Shown here: one piece after another, positions 8,865-18,991 of the stretch | Layout of the letters: every line of letters begins with the position of its first letter | How positions within the stretch are numbered: position 1 is the stretch's first letter | Assembly: GCF_027460265.1 (NCBI RefSeq) | Contig: NZ_JAPZBC010000001.1 | Location: 2,941,501-3,005,500, forward strand | Length of the DNA stretch: 64,000 nucleotides | Direction: 5' to 3' | Source of the DNA: Streptomyces sp. WMMC940 | GTDB lineage: Bacteria; Actinomycetota; Actinomycetes; Streptomycetales; Streptomycetaceae | Translations under genes and position numbers: made by a program | Notes under the pieces: model-generated | What the model was told of the DNA's origin: nothing | Databases searched by the model: none | The model's input: the letters and a program-made list of their open reading frames with translations, nothing else

Positions 8865-10571
8865 CTAGATGGGGACGATGTCCGGCGCGCCCAGCCGCGC
8901 CGCGTCGGCCGTCAGGTCGTCCGGCTGCAACTGCGACTCCCGCTCGGCCTCCACCCGCTTCTCGTAGTGCTCGACCTCCTTCTCGATCTGCTCCTTGTCC
9001 CAACCGAGCACCGGGGCCATCAGCTCGGCGCACTCCCGAGCGCAGCGCGTGCCCCGGTCGAAGGTCTCGATGGAGATGCGGGTCCGCCGGGTGAGCACGT
9101 CGTCGAGGTGCCGTGCCCCCTCGTGGGAGGCGGCGTAGACGACTTCGGCCCGCAGGTAGTCGTCCGCCCCGGACAGCGGCCGGCCGAGCCCGGGATCGGC
9201 CGTGACGAGCTCCAGCAGTTCCTCGGTCGTGGACCCGTACCGGTTCAGCAGGTGCTCGACGCGGGCGACATGGAGGCCCGTCCTCTCCGCGATCCTCGCC
9301 CGAGCGTTCCACAGGGCGCGGTAGCCCTCGGCTCCCAGCAGCGGAACGTCCTCCGTGACGCACTCCGCCACCCGGCGGTCCAGCCCGTGCACCGCCTCGT
9401 CCACCGCGTCCTTCGCCATCACCCGGTACGTCGTGTACTTGCCGCCGGCGACGACGACCAGACCGGGCACCGGGTGCGCCACCGTGTGCTCGCGGCTGAG
9501 CTTGCTCGTGGCGTCCGACTCCCCGGCGAGGAGTGGGCGCAGACCCGCGAACACGCCTTCGACGTCGTCGCGGGTGAGCGGCACGGCGAGCACCGAATTC
9601 ACGTGCGCCAGGAGGTAGTCGATGTCGGCGCTCGAAGCCGCCGGGTGCGCCTTGTCCAGGTCCCACTCGGTGTCCGTGGTGCCCACGATCCAGTGCCGCC
9701 CCCAGGGGATGACGAAGAGGACGGACTTCTCGGTGCGCAGGATGAGGCCGGTGGTCGAATGGATCCGATCCTTGGGCACGACGAGGTGGATGCCCTTGGA
9801 GGCCCGGACGTGGAACTGGCCGCGCTCGCCGATCATGGCCTGGGTGTCGTCGGTCCAGACGCCCGTGGCGTTCACTATCTGCTTCGCCCTGATCTCGTAC
9901 TCCCCGCCCGTCTCGATGTCCTTCACCCGGGCGCCGACGACGCGCTCCCCCTCGCGGAGGAAGCCGATGACGGGCGCCCTGCTGGCGGCGTGCGCCCCGT
10001 ACGAGGCGGCCGTGCGCACCAGGGTCGCCACGTAACGGGCGTCGTCCATCTGGGCGTCGTAGTACTGCAGGGCACCCACCAGGGCGTCCTTCCGCAGGCA
10101 CGGGGCCACCTGGAGGGCGTGCCTGCGACTGAGATGGCGGTGGACGGGCAGACCGCGGCCGTGGCCCGAGGAGACCGACATCGTGTCGTAGAGCGCGACA
10201 CCCGCTCCGGCGTAGACGCGCTCCCAGCCCTTGTGCTGCAGCGGATAGAGGAAGGGCACGGGCTTCACGAGGTGCGGGGCGATCCGCTCCAGCAGCAGTC
10301 CGCGCTCCTTGAGGGCTTCCCGCACCAGCGCGAAGTCCAGCATCTCCAGATAGCGCAGCCCGCCGTGGATCAGCTTGCTCGATCTGCTCGACGTGCCCGA
10401 CGCCCAGTCACGCGCCTCGACGATTCCGGTGGACAGCCCGCGCGTCACCGCGTCCAGCGCGGTCCCCGCGCCGACCACTCCGCCACCGACCACCAGTACG
10501 TCCAGCTCGCGCTCCGCCATCGCGGCCAGGGTCTCGGCGCGCTGCGCCGGTCCCAGTGTCGCTGTCCTCAC
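8865..10571 (-). CDS. glpD: Aerobic glycerol-3-phosphate dehydrogenase (FAD)
   Basis: 568 residues from GTG 10571, which sits 4 nt after GGGAGG; an earlier in-frame start lacks this site. The enzyme oxidises sn-glycerol-3-phosphate to dihydroxyacetone phosphate and passes electrons to menaquinone at the membrane. The N-terminus has the FAD dinucleotide fold (VLVVGGGVVGAGTALDA). The family signatures SSKLIHGGLRYLE, the VNATGVW segment and WIVGTTDTEWD are visible. The C-terminal DAO_C-type domain runs from about residue 410 to the end. Length is normal for the GlpD/GlpA family. No glpF or glpK neighbours are present, so it is a stand-alone copy. It is divergently arranged with the nucleotide-sugar dehydrogenase gene across 220 bp. 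Confidence 0.95.
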   Translation of the reverse strand: MRTATLGPAQRAETLAAMAERELDVLVVGGGVVGAGTALDAVTRGLSTGIVEARDWASGTSSRSSKLIHGGLRYLEMLDFALVREALKERGLLLERIAPHLVKPVPFLYPLQHKGWERVYAGAGVALYDTMSVSSGHGRGLPVHRHLSRRHALQVAPCLRKDALVGALQYYDAQMDDARYVATLVRTAASYGAHAASRAPVIGFLREGERVVGARVKDIETGGEYEIRAKQIVNATGVWTDDTQAMIGERGQFHVRASKGIHLVVPKDRIHSTTGLILRTEKSVLFVIPWGRHWIVGTTDTEWDLDKAHPAASSADIDYLLAHVNSVLAVPLTRDDVEGVFAGLRPLLAGESDATSKLSREHTVAHPVPGLVVVAGGKYTTYRVMAKDAVDEAVHGLDRRVAECVTEDVPLLGAEGYRALWNARARIAERTGLHVARVEHLLNRYGSTTEELLELVTADPGLGRPLSGADDYLRAEVVYAASHEGARHLDDVLTRRTRISIETFDRGTRCARECAELMAPVLGWDKEQIEKEVEHYEKRVEAERESQLQPDDLTADAARLGAPDIVPI

Positions 10572-10791
10572 GGTGCCTCCCGTCGCCCCCATTGGTCAGG
10601 CCCACACACTCGATTCTGTCCGCACTCCCGGACTTCAGCCACCGCCTGTGGACAACACTCGGGCGACCTGACGCGCGCAATACCGCATATCGGTCATATT
10701 TACTCCTAGTCTGACATTGCCCCTGCTCGTTCTGTCCACAGGACTTGCGCGTCACGTGCCCTTCGGCTACTGGGAAGGACGGCTCAACGCC

Positions 10792-12033
10792 ATGCCCGCA
10801 GATCTCGCCGTCATCGGACTCGGCCACCTCGGACTGCCCCTCGCCCAGGCCGCCGCGGCCGCGGGCATCGGGACCATCGGCTACGACCCCGATCCCCGCC
10901 CCGCCGCCGAACTCGCCGCGGGACGTCCGCCCGTGGACGGCTCCCTCAGCGCGTCGGAGATCCGCCGGATGCTCTCGGGGGGCTTCCGGCCCACCACCGA
11001 CGCCACCGAGCTGGGCCGGGTGCGCACCGCCGTCATCTGTGCGCCGACCCCCCTCGGCCCGGACCGCAGGCTCGATCTCACGGCGGTCGGCGCGGCCGCC
11101 CGGGCGCTGGCCGCACGGCTGCGGCCGCACACCACCGTGCTCCTCGGGTCCCCGGTCGAACCCGGCACCACGGAGGGCTATCTGCGGCCGATCCTCGAGG
11201 AGGGCTCGGGGCTGCGCGCGGGCGCCGACTTCCATCTCGCGTACTCCCCCAGCCGGCTCGACCCCGGCAACCGCGCCCACGGCCAGGCCAACACCCCCCA
11301 GGTGATCGGCGGCCTGACACCCGCCTGCACCGAGTCGGCGGCGACCTTCTACAGCCGGGTCAGCGACAAGGTGGTCCGCGCCCGAGGACTGCGCGAGGCC
11401 GAAGCCGTCAAACTCCTGGAAACCAACTTCCGGCACGTCAACATCGCCCTGGTCAACGAGATGGCGGTGCTCTGCCACGAACTCGGCGTCGACCTGTGGG
11501 ACGTCATCCGCTGCGCCGAGACCAAGCCGTTCGGGTTCCAGGCGTTCCGCCCCGGCCCCGGGGTGGGCGGACACGGCCTCCCCGTCGACACGGTCGGCCC
11601 CCACCGCTCGCTGCGGCTCGTGGAGCTCGCGGGCCAGATCAACGAACGCATGCCGAGTTACGTCGTCCAGCGTTGCGCGACCCTGCTGAACGAGCACGGC
11701 AAGTCGGCCCGCGCGGCCCGGATCCTCCTCCTCGGCATCACCTACAGGCCGGATCTCGCCGACCGGCAGGGCTCCCCCGCCCCGGAGATCGCGCATCGGC
11801 TGATGGAACTGGGCGCCTCGGTCGGCTACCACGACCCCTATGTGACCGACTGGCGGGTGAACGACCGTCCCGTACCCCGCGCCGACTCCCTGTACGAGGC
11901 CGCGGCCACCGCCGACCTCACCGTGCTGCTGCAGCACCACCGCACGTACGACCTGCAGGGACTGGCCGTCAAGGCACAGATCTTCCTGGACACCAGAGGG
12001 GCCTCCCCGGCGGGCGCGGCGCACCGTCTCTGA
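10792..12033 (+). CDS. UDP-glucose/GDP-mannose dehydrogenase family protein, catalytic Cys missing
   Basis: 413 residues from ATG 10792 (MPADLAVIGLGHLGLPLA), with GGAAGG about 12 nt upstream. It has the N-terminal NAD-binding Rossmann fold (GLGHLG), a central domain with the catalytic Lys/Asn segment VKLLETNF (Lys207, Asn211) and a C-terminal UDP-binding domain (GITYRPDLADRQGSPA). Families such as WecC/UDP-ManNAc dehydrogenase oxidise the sugar C6 alcohol to an acid via a Cys thiohemiacetal in GGHCxPxD. Here the motif reads GPGVGGHGLPVD: Gly262 (codon 11575-11577) replaces Cys. All other motifs are intact, so the protein is probably folded but unable to finish the four-electron oxidation, or does a different reaction (inference). 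The sugar substrate cannot be assigned. Confidence 0.85.
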   Translation: MPADLAVIGLGHLGLPLAQAAAAAGIGTIGYDPDPRPAAELAAGRPPVDGSLSASEIRRMLSGGFRPTTDATELGRVRTAVICAPTPLGPDRRLDLTAVGAAARALAARLRPHTTVLLGSPVEPGTTEGYLRPILEEGSGLRAGADFHLAYSPSRLDPGNRAHGQANTPQVIGGLTPACTESAATFYSRVSDKVVRARGLREAEAVKLLETNFRHVNIALVNEMAVLCHELGVDLWDVIRCAETKPFGFQAFRPGPGVGGHGLPVDTVGPHRSLRLVELAGQINERMPSYVVQRCATLLNEHGKSARAARILLLGITYRPDLADRQGSPAPEIAHRLMELGASVGYHDPYVTDWRVNDRPVPRADSLYEAAATADLTVLLQHHRTYDLQGLAVKAQIFLDTRGASPAGAAHRL

Positions 12034-12147
12034 CCCGCGGGGGCACCGGCGGAATTCGTGTGTGCGGTGTCGGAACCGGGTGTTAGCCTCCAGCGCCACG
12101 TGTCGCACATCCGTGCGCTTGAGCGTTTCCTTGGGGGGAACACCAGC

Positions 12148-12672
12148 ATGTCCCAGTCCACTCCGCCGTCCGAGCAGTCCACCGCGCCGTCCGGAGCTCC
12201 GTTCGCCGACCGCACCGCACCGGCGCCCGCACCCGTCATCGGCGCGGACGTCCCGGCGCCCGCACCCGCCCGCGGCAACGTCGGCCTCGGCCTGGTCGCC
12301 GCCCTGGTCGCGGCCCTCGTCGCGGGCGGCGTCTACGGCGGTGTCGCCGGCGCGATCGAGCGGGAGATCGGCTGGGCCGCCATCGGCGTCGGCTTCCTCG
12401 TCGGCTTCGCGGCCGGCAAGCTCGGCGGCCGCAACGCGGTGCTGCCCGTGGCCGGCGCCGTGCTCTCGCTCGGCGCCGTCTACCTCGGCCAGCTCATCGC
12501 CATCGCGGTCATCGTCGGCAAGGAGTTGAAGGTCCCCGCGTCCGAGATGTTCCTCGAGAACCTCGGGCTGATGACGGACGCCTGGAGCGCGAGTACGGAC
12601 TTCATGACCTTCGTCTTCTTCGCACTGGCCGCCTTCGCGGCCTTCGCCGGGGCCAAGAAGGCGACGGAGTGA
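12148..12672 (+). CDS. Small integral membrane protein, unknown function
   Basis: 174 residues. ATG 12148 follows GGGGGGAA at good spacing. The first 45 residues are Pro/Ala/Ser-rich and probably cytoplasmic and unstructured. Four hydrophobic segments follow: GLGLVAALVAALVAGGVYGG, a Gly-rich AAIGVGFLVGFAAGKLGG, a long PVAGAVLSLGAVYLGQLIAIAV, and FMTFVFFALAAFAAFAGA at the C-terminus, ending KKATE. The Gly-rich second helix recalls small multispan proteins, but I recognise no defined family. It lies 114 bp after the nucleotide-sugar dehydrogenase and ends at a strong terminator shared with guaB3 on the other strand. Confidence 0.85.
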   Translation: MSQSTPPSEQSTAPSGAPFADRTAPAPAPVIGADVPAPAPARGNVGLGLVAALVAALVAGGVYGGVAGAIEREIGWAAIGVGFLVGFAAGKLGGRNAVLPVAGAVLSLGAVYLGQLIAIAVIVGKELKVPASEMFLENLGLMTDAWSASTDFMTFVFFALAAFAAFAGAKKATE

Positions 12673-12712
12673 ACGCCCACCGCCGCCGTCCGGCCTGACC
12701 GGCACGCGACAA

Positions 12713-12753
12713 CGGGAGGGGTCCGGCACCGACGCGGTGCCGGACCCCTCCCG
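12713..12753. terminator. Bidirectional terminator hairpin
   Basis: A perfect 18-bp stem (arms 12713-12730 and 12736-12753) closes a 5-nt loop. It sits between the convergent ends of the small membrane protein gene (stop 12672) and guaB3 (stop 12772). There is no U-tract, as is usual for Streptomyces terminators. Confidence 0.9.
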
Positions 12754-12771
12754 TGCGTACGGCCCGGACCG

Positions 12772-13896
12772 TCAGCGCTTGTGCTGGGAGTCCGCGACCG
12801 TCACCTCGACGCGCTGGAACTCCTTGAGCTCGCTGTAGCCCGTCGTGGCCATGGCGCGCCGCAGGGCGCCGAAGAGGTTCATCGAGCCGTCGGGAGAGTG
12901 CGACGGACCGGTGAGGATCTCCTCCGTCGTACCGACGATGCCCAGGTCGACGAGCTTGCCGCGCGGCACGTCCTCGTGGACCGCCTCCATGCCCCAGTGG
13001 TGGCCCCGGCCGGGCGCGTCCGTCGCGCGGGCCAGCGGGGAGCCCATCATCACGGCGTCCGCGCCGCAGGCGATGGCCTTCGGGAGGTCGCCTGACCAGC
13101 CGACACCGCCGTCGGCGATGACGTGGACGTACCGGCCGCCGGACTCGTCCATGTAGTCGCGGCGGGCCGCGGCGACGTCCGCGACGGCCGTCGCCATGGG
13201 CACCTGGATCCCCAGCACATTGCGGGTGGTGTGCGCCGCGCCACCGCCGAAGCCGACGAGGACGCCCGCCGCGCCGGTGCGCATCAGGTGCAGCGCCGCC
13301 GTGTACGTGGCGCAGCCGCCGACGATGACCGGGACGTCGAGCTCGTAGATGAACTGCTTCAGGTTCAGCGGCTCGGCCGCCCCCGAGACGTGCTCGGCCG
13401 AGACGGTCGTGCCGCGGATGACGAAGATGTCCACGCCCGCGTCGACGACGGTCTTGGAGAACTGCGCGGTGCGCTGGGGCGACAGGGCGGCGGCCGTGAC
13501 GACGCCGGAGTCACGCACCTCCTTCAGGCGCTGCCCGATCAGCTCCTCCTTGATCGGGGCGGCGTAGATCTCCTGCAGACGGCGGGTCGCGCTCTCGGCG
13601 GGCAGCTCGGCGATCTCGTCGAGCAGCGGCTGCGGGTCCTCGTACCGGGTCCACAGGCCCTCGAGGTTCAGCACGCCCAGTCCGCCCAGCTCACCGATGC
13701 GGATCGCGGTCTGCGGGGAGACGACGGAGTCCATGGGGGCGGCCAGGAACGGCAGCTCGAATCGGTAGGCGTCGATCTGCCACGCGATCGAGACCTCCTT
13801 CGGGTCCCGGGTGCGCCGGCTCGGTACGACGGCGATGTCGTCGAACGCGTACGCCCTGCGGCCGCGCTTGCCGCGCCCGATCTCGATCTCAGTCAC
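12772..13896 (-). CDS. guaB3: GuaB3-type IMP dehydrogenase family protein
   Basis: 374 residues. It belongs to the IMP dehydrogenase/GMP reductase fold and matches the shorter actinobacterial GuaB3 form: TIM-barrel segments PFLAAPMDSVVS, GGLGVLN, PVIVGGCATY and ADGGVGWSGD, but no CBS pair. The active-site loop that is GPGSICTTR in the adjacent guaB product is GFGGGAAHTTR here (residues 215-225), with His222 where the catalytic Cys stands. It is therefore unlikely to be an ordinary IMP dehydrogenase. Some GuaB3 proteins elsewhere have been linked to GMP reductase-like chemistry, but that reaction also uses Cys, so the function here is open. ATG 13896. It lies 127 bp downstream of guaB in the same direction, with a terminator between them. 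Confidence 0.9.
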   Translation of the reverse strand: MTEIEIGRGKRGRRAYAFDDIAVVPSRRTRDPKEVSIAWQIDAYRFELPFLAAPMDSVVSPQTAIRIGELGGLGVLNLEGLWTRYEDPQPLLDEIAELPAESATRRLQEIYAAPIKEELIGQRLKEVRDSGVVTAAALSPQRTAQFSKTVVDAGVDIFVIRGTTVSAEHVSGAAEPLNLKQFIYELDVPVIVGGCATYTAALHLMRTGAAGVLVGFGGGAAHTTRNVLGIQVPMATAVADVAAARRDYMDESGGRYVHVIADGGVGWSGDLPKAIACGADAVMMGSPLARATDAPGRGHHWGMEAVHEDVPRGKLVDLGIVGTTEEILTGPSHSPDGSMNLFGALRRAMATTGYSELKEFQRVEVTVADSQHKR

Positions 13897-13951
13897 GATG
13901 TGTGGCCTTTCCCTCTACGTCTGCGCCTACCAGTATCCCCGACACACACGT

Positions 13952-13987
13952 CAGGGGCGGTCCCGGGAATCCCCGGAACCGCCCCTG
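13952..13987 (-). terminator. Terminator after guaB
   Basis: A stem of 15 pairs with one mismatch (arms 13952-13967 and 13972-13987) and a 4-nt loop lies 37 bp past the guaB stop codon and before guaB3. It suggests that guaB3 has its own promoter. Confidence 0.75.
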
Positions 13988-14023
13988 CGGAAACACGGCC
14001 GCCGTCACCTGCGGCGGTTCGCG

Positions 14024-15568
<1,545 letters not shown>

Positions 15569-15676
15569 CTAACGGGATCCGAAGGTGTCTCATTCCACGA
15601 TCAAGATCACCGAGCAGCTTTGTACGTTCGTACGTACGGACGTGGCGCGCGTGCGGTTCAGCCGCCGCCCTCCACG

Positions 15677-16354
15677 CTACTGCTCCGCGAGCGCCCGCAG
15701 TCTGCTGAGGGCCCGGTGCTGTGCGACGCGGACCGCGCCCGGCGACATGCCGAGCATCTGTCCGGTCTCCTCCGCGGTGAGCCCGACCGCGACCCGCAGC
15801 ACCAGCAGCTCGCGCTGGTTCTCCGGGAGACTGGCGAGAAGCCGCTTGGCCCACTCCGCGTCATCGCTGAGCAGCGCGCGCTCCTCGGGACCCAGGGAGT
15901 CGTCGGGGCGCTCCGGCATCTCGTCGGACGGCACCGCGGTGGACCCGGGGTGCCGCATGGCGGCCCGCTGCAGATCGGCGACCTTGTGTGCCGCGATCGC
16001 GAAGACGAAGGCCTCGAAGGGACGGCCGGTGTCCTTGTAGCGCGGCAGCGCCATGAGGACCGCGACGCAGACTTCCTGCGCGAGGTCCTCGACGAAGTGA
16101 CGGGCGTCACCGGGCAGCCGGCTCAGCCGGGTGCGGCAGTACCGCAGCGCGAGCGGGTGGACCCGGGCCAGCAGATCGTGTGTGGCCTGGTCGTCGCCGT
16201 CGACGGCACGCTGGACGAGGGCACCGATGGCCCCCTGGGCAGCCGCCGCCTCGTCGTCGCGCATCGGTCCATGGTGCCTTGGCTGCCGCTGCTCCGTGGC
16301 ACCGCGTCCGTAGTTGTGCACCGAAGCGTTATGAGCAGGTGCGCCGGAACTCAT
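15677..16354 (-). CDS. shbA: ECF-type RNA polymerase sigma factor, probable ShbA
   Basis: 225 residues from ATG 16354 ([12 protein letters not shown]), 8-9 nt after GGGGAGG; a longer frame starts 51 nt upstream without such a site. Sigma region 2 is at about 60-130 ([17 protein letters not shown]) and region 4 at about 165-222 ([41 protein letters not shown]). The position between guaB and bldM is that of ShbA, shown in Streptomyces griseus to drive transcription of hrdB, the principal sigma factor gene. The identification rests on sequence class plus this synteny. No anti-sigma gene is adjacent. It lies 245 bp downstream of bldM. Confidence 0.85.
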   Translation of the reverse strand: MSSGAPAHNASVHNYGRGATEQRQPRHHGPMRDDEAAAAQGAIGALVQRAVDGDDQATHDLLARVHPLALRYCRTRLSRLPGDARHFVEDLAQEVCVAVLMALPRYKDTGRPFEAFVFAIAAHKVADLQRAAMRHPGSTAVPSDEMPERPDDSLGPEERALLSDDAEWAKRLLASLPENQRELLVLRVAVGLTAEETGQMLGMSPGAVRVAQHRALSRLRALAEQ

Positions 16355-16599
16355 CTCCTGCGCCCTCCCCTTGCGCTCGACCGACTCGTCCCCGAGGAAC
16401 TCCACAACTCAAGGATGCGGCATCGCGCGGGAAACGTGCGCCCTCCGTCGTCCGCCGCCCCGCCCACCGTACGACGGGCGGGACTTACGATGCCTGTGTG
16501 GCCCGTGCGACAGGGCCCCGGGCGCGCGTCGCGTGCACGACGGCCGCGCGCCCCTCCGGTTCGCCCGCCGGGACCGGTCCCGGCTTCGCCCGGCACCGC

Positions 16600-17211
16600 T
16601 CAGCGGACCAGGCCCCAGCGGAATCCGAGCGCGACGGCGTGCGCCCGGTCCGAGGCGCCCAGCTTCTTGAACAGCCGCCTGGCGTGCGTCTTCACCGTGT
16701 CCTCGGAGAGGAACAGCTCACGCCCGATCTCGGCGTTGGACCGGCCGTGGCTCATGCCCTCGAGCACCTGGATCTCCCGGGCGGTGAGGGTCGGCGCGGC
16801 GCCCATCTCGGCCGAACGCAGTCGGCGCGGGGCGAGTCGCCAGGTCGGGTCGGCGAGGGCCTGGGTGACCGTGGCCCGCAGTTCGGCGCGCGAGGCGTCC
16901 TTGTGCAGGTACCCACGGGCGCCGGCGGCGACGGCGAGCGCGACGCCGTCCAGGTCCTCGGCGACGGTGAGCATGATGATCCGGGCTCCGGGGTCGGCGG
17001 AGAGAAGCCGGCGGACCGTCTCGACGCCGCCCAGTCCGGGCATGCGTACGTCCATCAGAATCAGATCCGAGCGGTCGGCCCCCCAGCGGCGGAGGACTTC
17101 CTCGCCGTTGGCCGCGGTCGTCACGCGCTCGACGCCGGGCACGGTTGCCACCGCGCGGCGGAGCGCCTCTCGGGCGAGCGGGGAGTCGTCGCAGACGAGG
17201 ACGGATGTCAT
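16600..17211 (-). CDS. bldM: BldM, atypical response regulator for aerial development
   Basis: 203 residues, the full length known for BldM. The receiver domain spans 1-120 with DD at 8-9, Asp54 in LILMDVRMPG, and Lys in GYLHKDASRAEL. The C-terminal LuxR/FixJ helix-turn-helix spans about 140-200 (LTAREIQVLEGMSHGRSNAE, IGRELFLSEDTVKTH). In Streptomyces, BldM controls aerial hypha formation and sporulation genes as a homodimer and, with WhiI, as a heterodimer. It is reported to work without phosphorylation of Asp54, and no sensor kinase gene is nearby. ATG 17211. It is divergent from whiD across a 381-bp intergenic region that should hold both promoters. Confidence 0.97.
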   Translation of the reverse strand: MTSVLVCDDSPLAREALRRAVATVPGVERVTTAANGEEVLRRWGADRSDLILMDVRMPGLGGVETVRRLLSADPGARIIMLTVAEDLDGVALAVAAGARGYLHKDASRAELRATVTQALADPTWRLAPRRLRSAEMGAAPTLTAREIQVLEGMSHGRSNAEIGRELFLSEDTVKTHARRLFKKLGASDRAHAVALGFRWGLVR

Positions 17212-17592
17212 GGCCGCCCTCCGCAGCTGATGCGCGTCACCTTGAGCCTCCAGGCTGGTTACGTATCGTCACCTGTGCGGTTGACGCCCCCGGACTTCTG
17301 CCCGAGCGCTTGTTCTCTCAACCGCCTCCGCCCTCTCAACGACGGTCACTCGAAAGAGTTACGGGTGGGCCGGGGACCTTCGGCACTCTACGTGAGGACC
17401 CGCGAACGGAGGAGAGCGACACAGCTCAACTGCATGTCAGATGAGCCCCCATGCCCCATTTAGCTGCATTTCTTCCCATTTGCTGGTGTCTGCGACTAGA
17501 TTCGCAATGAGTCATATTTACATCTACTTACACCGTAGATGTACGGTCGGAGCTTCAGAACCACTCAGCACGGCTACAAGGGGACATGCGCT
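17212..17592. promoter_or_regulatory. bldM-whiD divergent intergenic region
   Basis: 381 bp without a supported gene, between two sporulation regulators transcribed away from each other. The half near whiD is unusually A/T-rich for this genome (about 17450-17545) and contains a perfect inverted repeat described separately. A TTGACG hexamer occurs near 17280. Promoters for both genes are expected here but I cannot place them with confidence. Confidence 0.7.
17519..17543. promoter_or_regulatory. Perfect inverted repeat upstream of whiD, candidate operator
   Basis: TACATCTAC, 7 nt, then GTAGATGTA. The 9-bp arms match perfectly and are A/T-rich in a G/C-rich genome. The element is centred about 62 bp before the whiD ATG. 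It has dyad symmetry suited to a dimeric regulator. Which protein binds is unknown. Confidence 0.55.
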
Positions 17593-17916
17593 ATGGCAGA
17601 TTTCTCCCGCCTTCCCGGACCGAACGCCGATCTGTGGGACTGGCAGCTGCTCGCAGCGTGCCGTGGGGTCGACAGCTCGCTCTTCTTCCATCCCGAGGGG
17701 GAACGCGGCGCGGCAAGGAGTGCGCGCGAGAACTCGGCGAAAGAGGTCTGCATGAGGTGCCCGGTACGCGCGGAGTGCGCGGCGCACGCACTCGCGGTCC
17801 GGGAGCCCTACGGGGTGTGGGGCGGACTGACGGAGGACGAACGCGAGGAGCTCATGGGGCGGGCTCGGCACCGGCTGATCCCGGCGGGGGGCGCGGGGAG
17901 CGCGCCGCACGGCTGA
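17593..17916 (+). CDS. whiD: WhiD, WhiB-like iron-sulfur sporulation regulator
   Basis: 107 residues from ATG 17593 (MADFSRLPGPN), preceded by AAGGGGA; an in-frame ATG 18 codons upstream is less likely. It has the four Wbl cysteines Cys23, Cys53, Cys56 and Cys62 that hold a [4Fe-4S] cluster, and the GVWGGLTEDER turn (74-84) followed by a basic tail. WhiD is needed for late sporulation in Streptomyces. Wbl proteins act by binding the region 4 domain of the principal sigma factor, a partner that ShbA (encoded near by) is known to supply transcriptionally. Location beside bldM matches the classical whiD locus. The last residues after RLIPAGG differ between species. Confidence 0.96.
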   Translation: MADFSRLPGPNADLWDWQLLAACRGVDSSLFFHPEGERGAARSARENSAKEVCMRCPVRAECAAHALAVREPYGVWGGLTEDEREELMGRARHRLIPAGGAGSAPHG

Positions 17917-18021
17917 TCACAGCCGTCGACGACTTGAGAAGAAACGTTCCTGCAACGCCCGGGCCGCGTCCGGGACCTCCCGCATCCGGACGGCGCGCAC
18001 CGGAGGTGGCGTTTCGTCGCG

Positions 18022-18912
18022 TCAGCGGGCGGCGGCCAGGGCCAGCCGGTCGAGCGTGGCCGCGACCGTGGGCACCTGAGCCAGATCGGGCAGGGTCAGG
18101 GCGACGATCTCGCGGTGGACGGAGGGCTCCACCGCCACCGTGCGAGCCCCTTTGGGGAGCACGGACTCCAGCGCGAGCTCCGGCAGCACCGCGACGCCGA
18201 GACCGGCGCCGACGAGCCCGACCACGGCCGGGTAGTCGTCCGTGGCGAAGTCGATCCTGGGGGTGAACCCCGACTCCTCGCAGACCGCCACGAGCTGGCG
18301 GCGGCAGCGGGGGCACCCGGCGATCCACGGCTCGTCCGCGAGGTCCGCGATGGAGACGGATCCCGCGTCGGCGAGACGGTGCCCCTCGGGCACCAGCCCC
18401 ACCAGCCGGTCGCTCAGCAGCGGCCGTACGACGAGGTCCGCCCACTCCGTGCCCCCGGCGCCGTACCGGAACGCCAGCGCCACGTCGCAGTCCCCCTCGC
18501 GCAGCATCTCCTCGGAACGGGGCGGCTCCGCCTCGACCAGGGAGACGCGCGTGCCCGGATGCGCGGCGCGCAGGGCGGCGAGGGCGGTGGGCACCAGTGT
18601 GGAACTGCCGCTGGAGAACGACACCAGCCGGACCCGGCCGGCGCGCAGCCCGGCGATCGCGGCGACCTCCTCCTCCGCCGCGGTGAGCCCGGCCAGGATC
18701 CCCGCCGCGTGGCGCACCAGCGCCTCCCCGGCCTGGGTGAGGCGCATCTCCCGGCCGGTGCGGACCAGCAGCGGGGTCCCCGCGGTCGCCTCGAGGGCCT
18801 TCATCTGCTGGCTGACCGCGGGCTGGGTGCAGCCCAGCTCACGGGCCGCCGCGGAGAAGGAGCCGGTGGCGGCCACGGCACGCAGGACGCGGAGGTGGCG
18901 GGCTTCGATCAC
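18022..18912 (-). CDS. LysR-family transcriptional regulator
   Basis: 296 residues. The N-terminal winged helix-turn-helix lies at about 3-62 (HLRVLRAVAATGSFSAAARE, GCTQPAVSQQMKALE). The effector domain of about 90-296 has the usual two-lobe LysR substrate fold with GLGVAVLPELALE. The GTG start at 18912 lies 6 nt after TATGAT, which would make the mRNA leaderless. It is divergent from the MOSC gene across only 79 bp, so by the usual LysR arrangement it probably regulates that gene and itself. The inducer is unknown. Confidence 0.92.
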   Translation of the reverse strand: MIEARHLRVLRAVAATGSFSAAARELGCTQPAVSQQMKALEATAGTPLLVRTGREMRLTQAGEALVRHAAGILAGLTAAEEEVAAIAGLRAGRVRLVSFSSGSSTLVPTALAALRAAHPGTRVSLVEAEPPRSEEMLREGDCDVALAFRYGAGGTEWADLVVRPLLSDRLVGLVPEGHRLADAGSVSIADLADEPWIAGCPRCRRQLVAVCEESGFTPRIDFATDDYPAVVGLVGAGLGVAVLPELALESVLPKGARTVAVEPSVHREIVALTLPDLAQVPTVAATLDRLALAAAR

Positions 18913-18991
18913 CCCTCGATCATAAGGGACACTTGGGTCCCCGGTGAAATATTCGATGGAGGCTTTGGGTGGGTCGGTCTAGCGTCGGGGC

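Noticed and set aside
8967..10709. Plus-strand open frame of 580 codons across glpD
   Set aside because: Antisense to a complete GlpD with clear FAD and active-site motifs.
12061..12147. N-terminal extension of the small membrane protein from an upstream frame
   Set aside because: ATG 12148 has a strong GGGGGGAA ribosome site and the upstream residues add nothing protein-like.
10408..12729. Minus-strand open frame of 773 codons across the nucleotide-sugar dehydrogenase gene
   Set aside because: Antisense frame of Asp/Gly/Arg repeats; the plus-strand gene is intact apart from one catalytic residue.
15600..15660. Short GTACGTTCGTACGTACG iteration upstream of guaB as an operator
   Set aside because: Simple alternating sequence without clear spacing or known consensus; noted but not supportable as a site.
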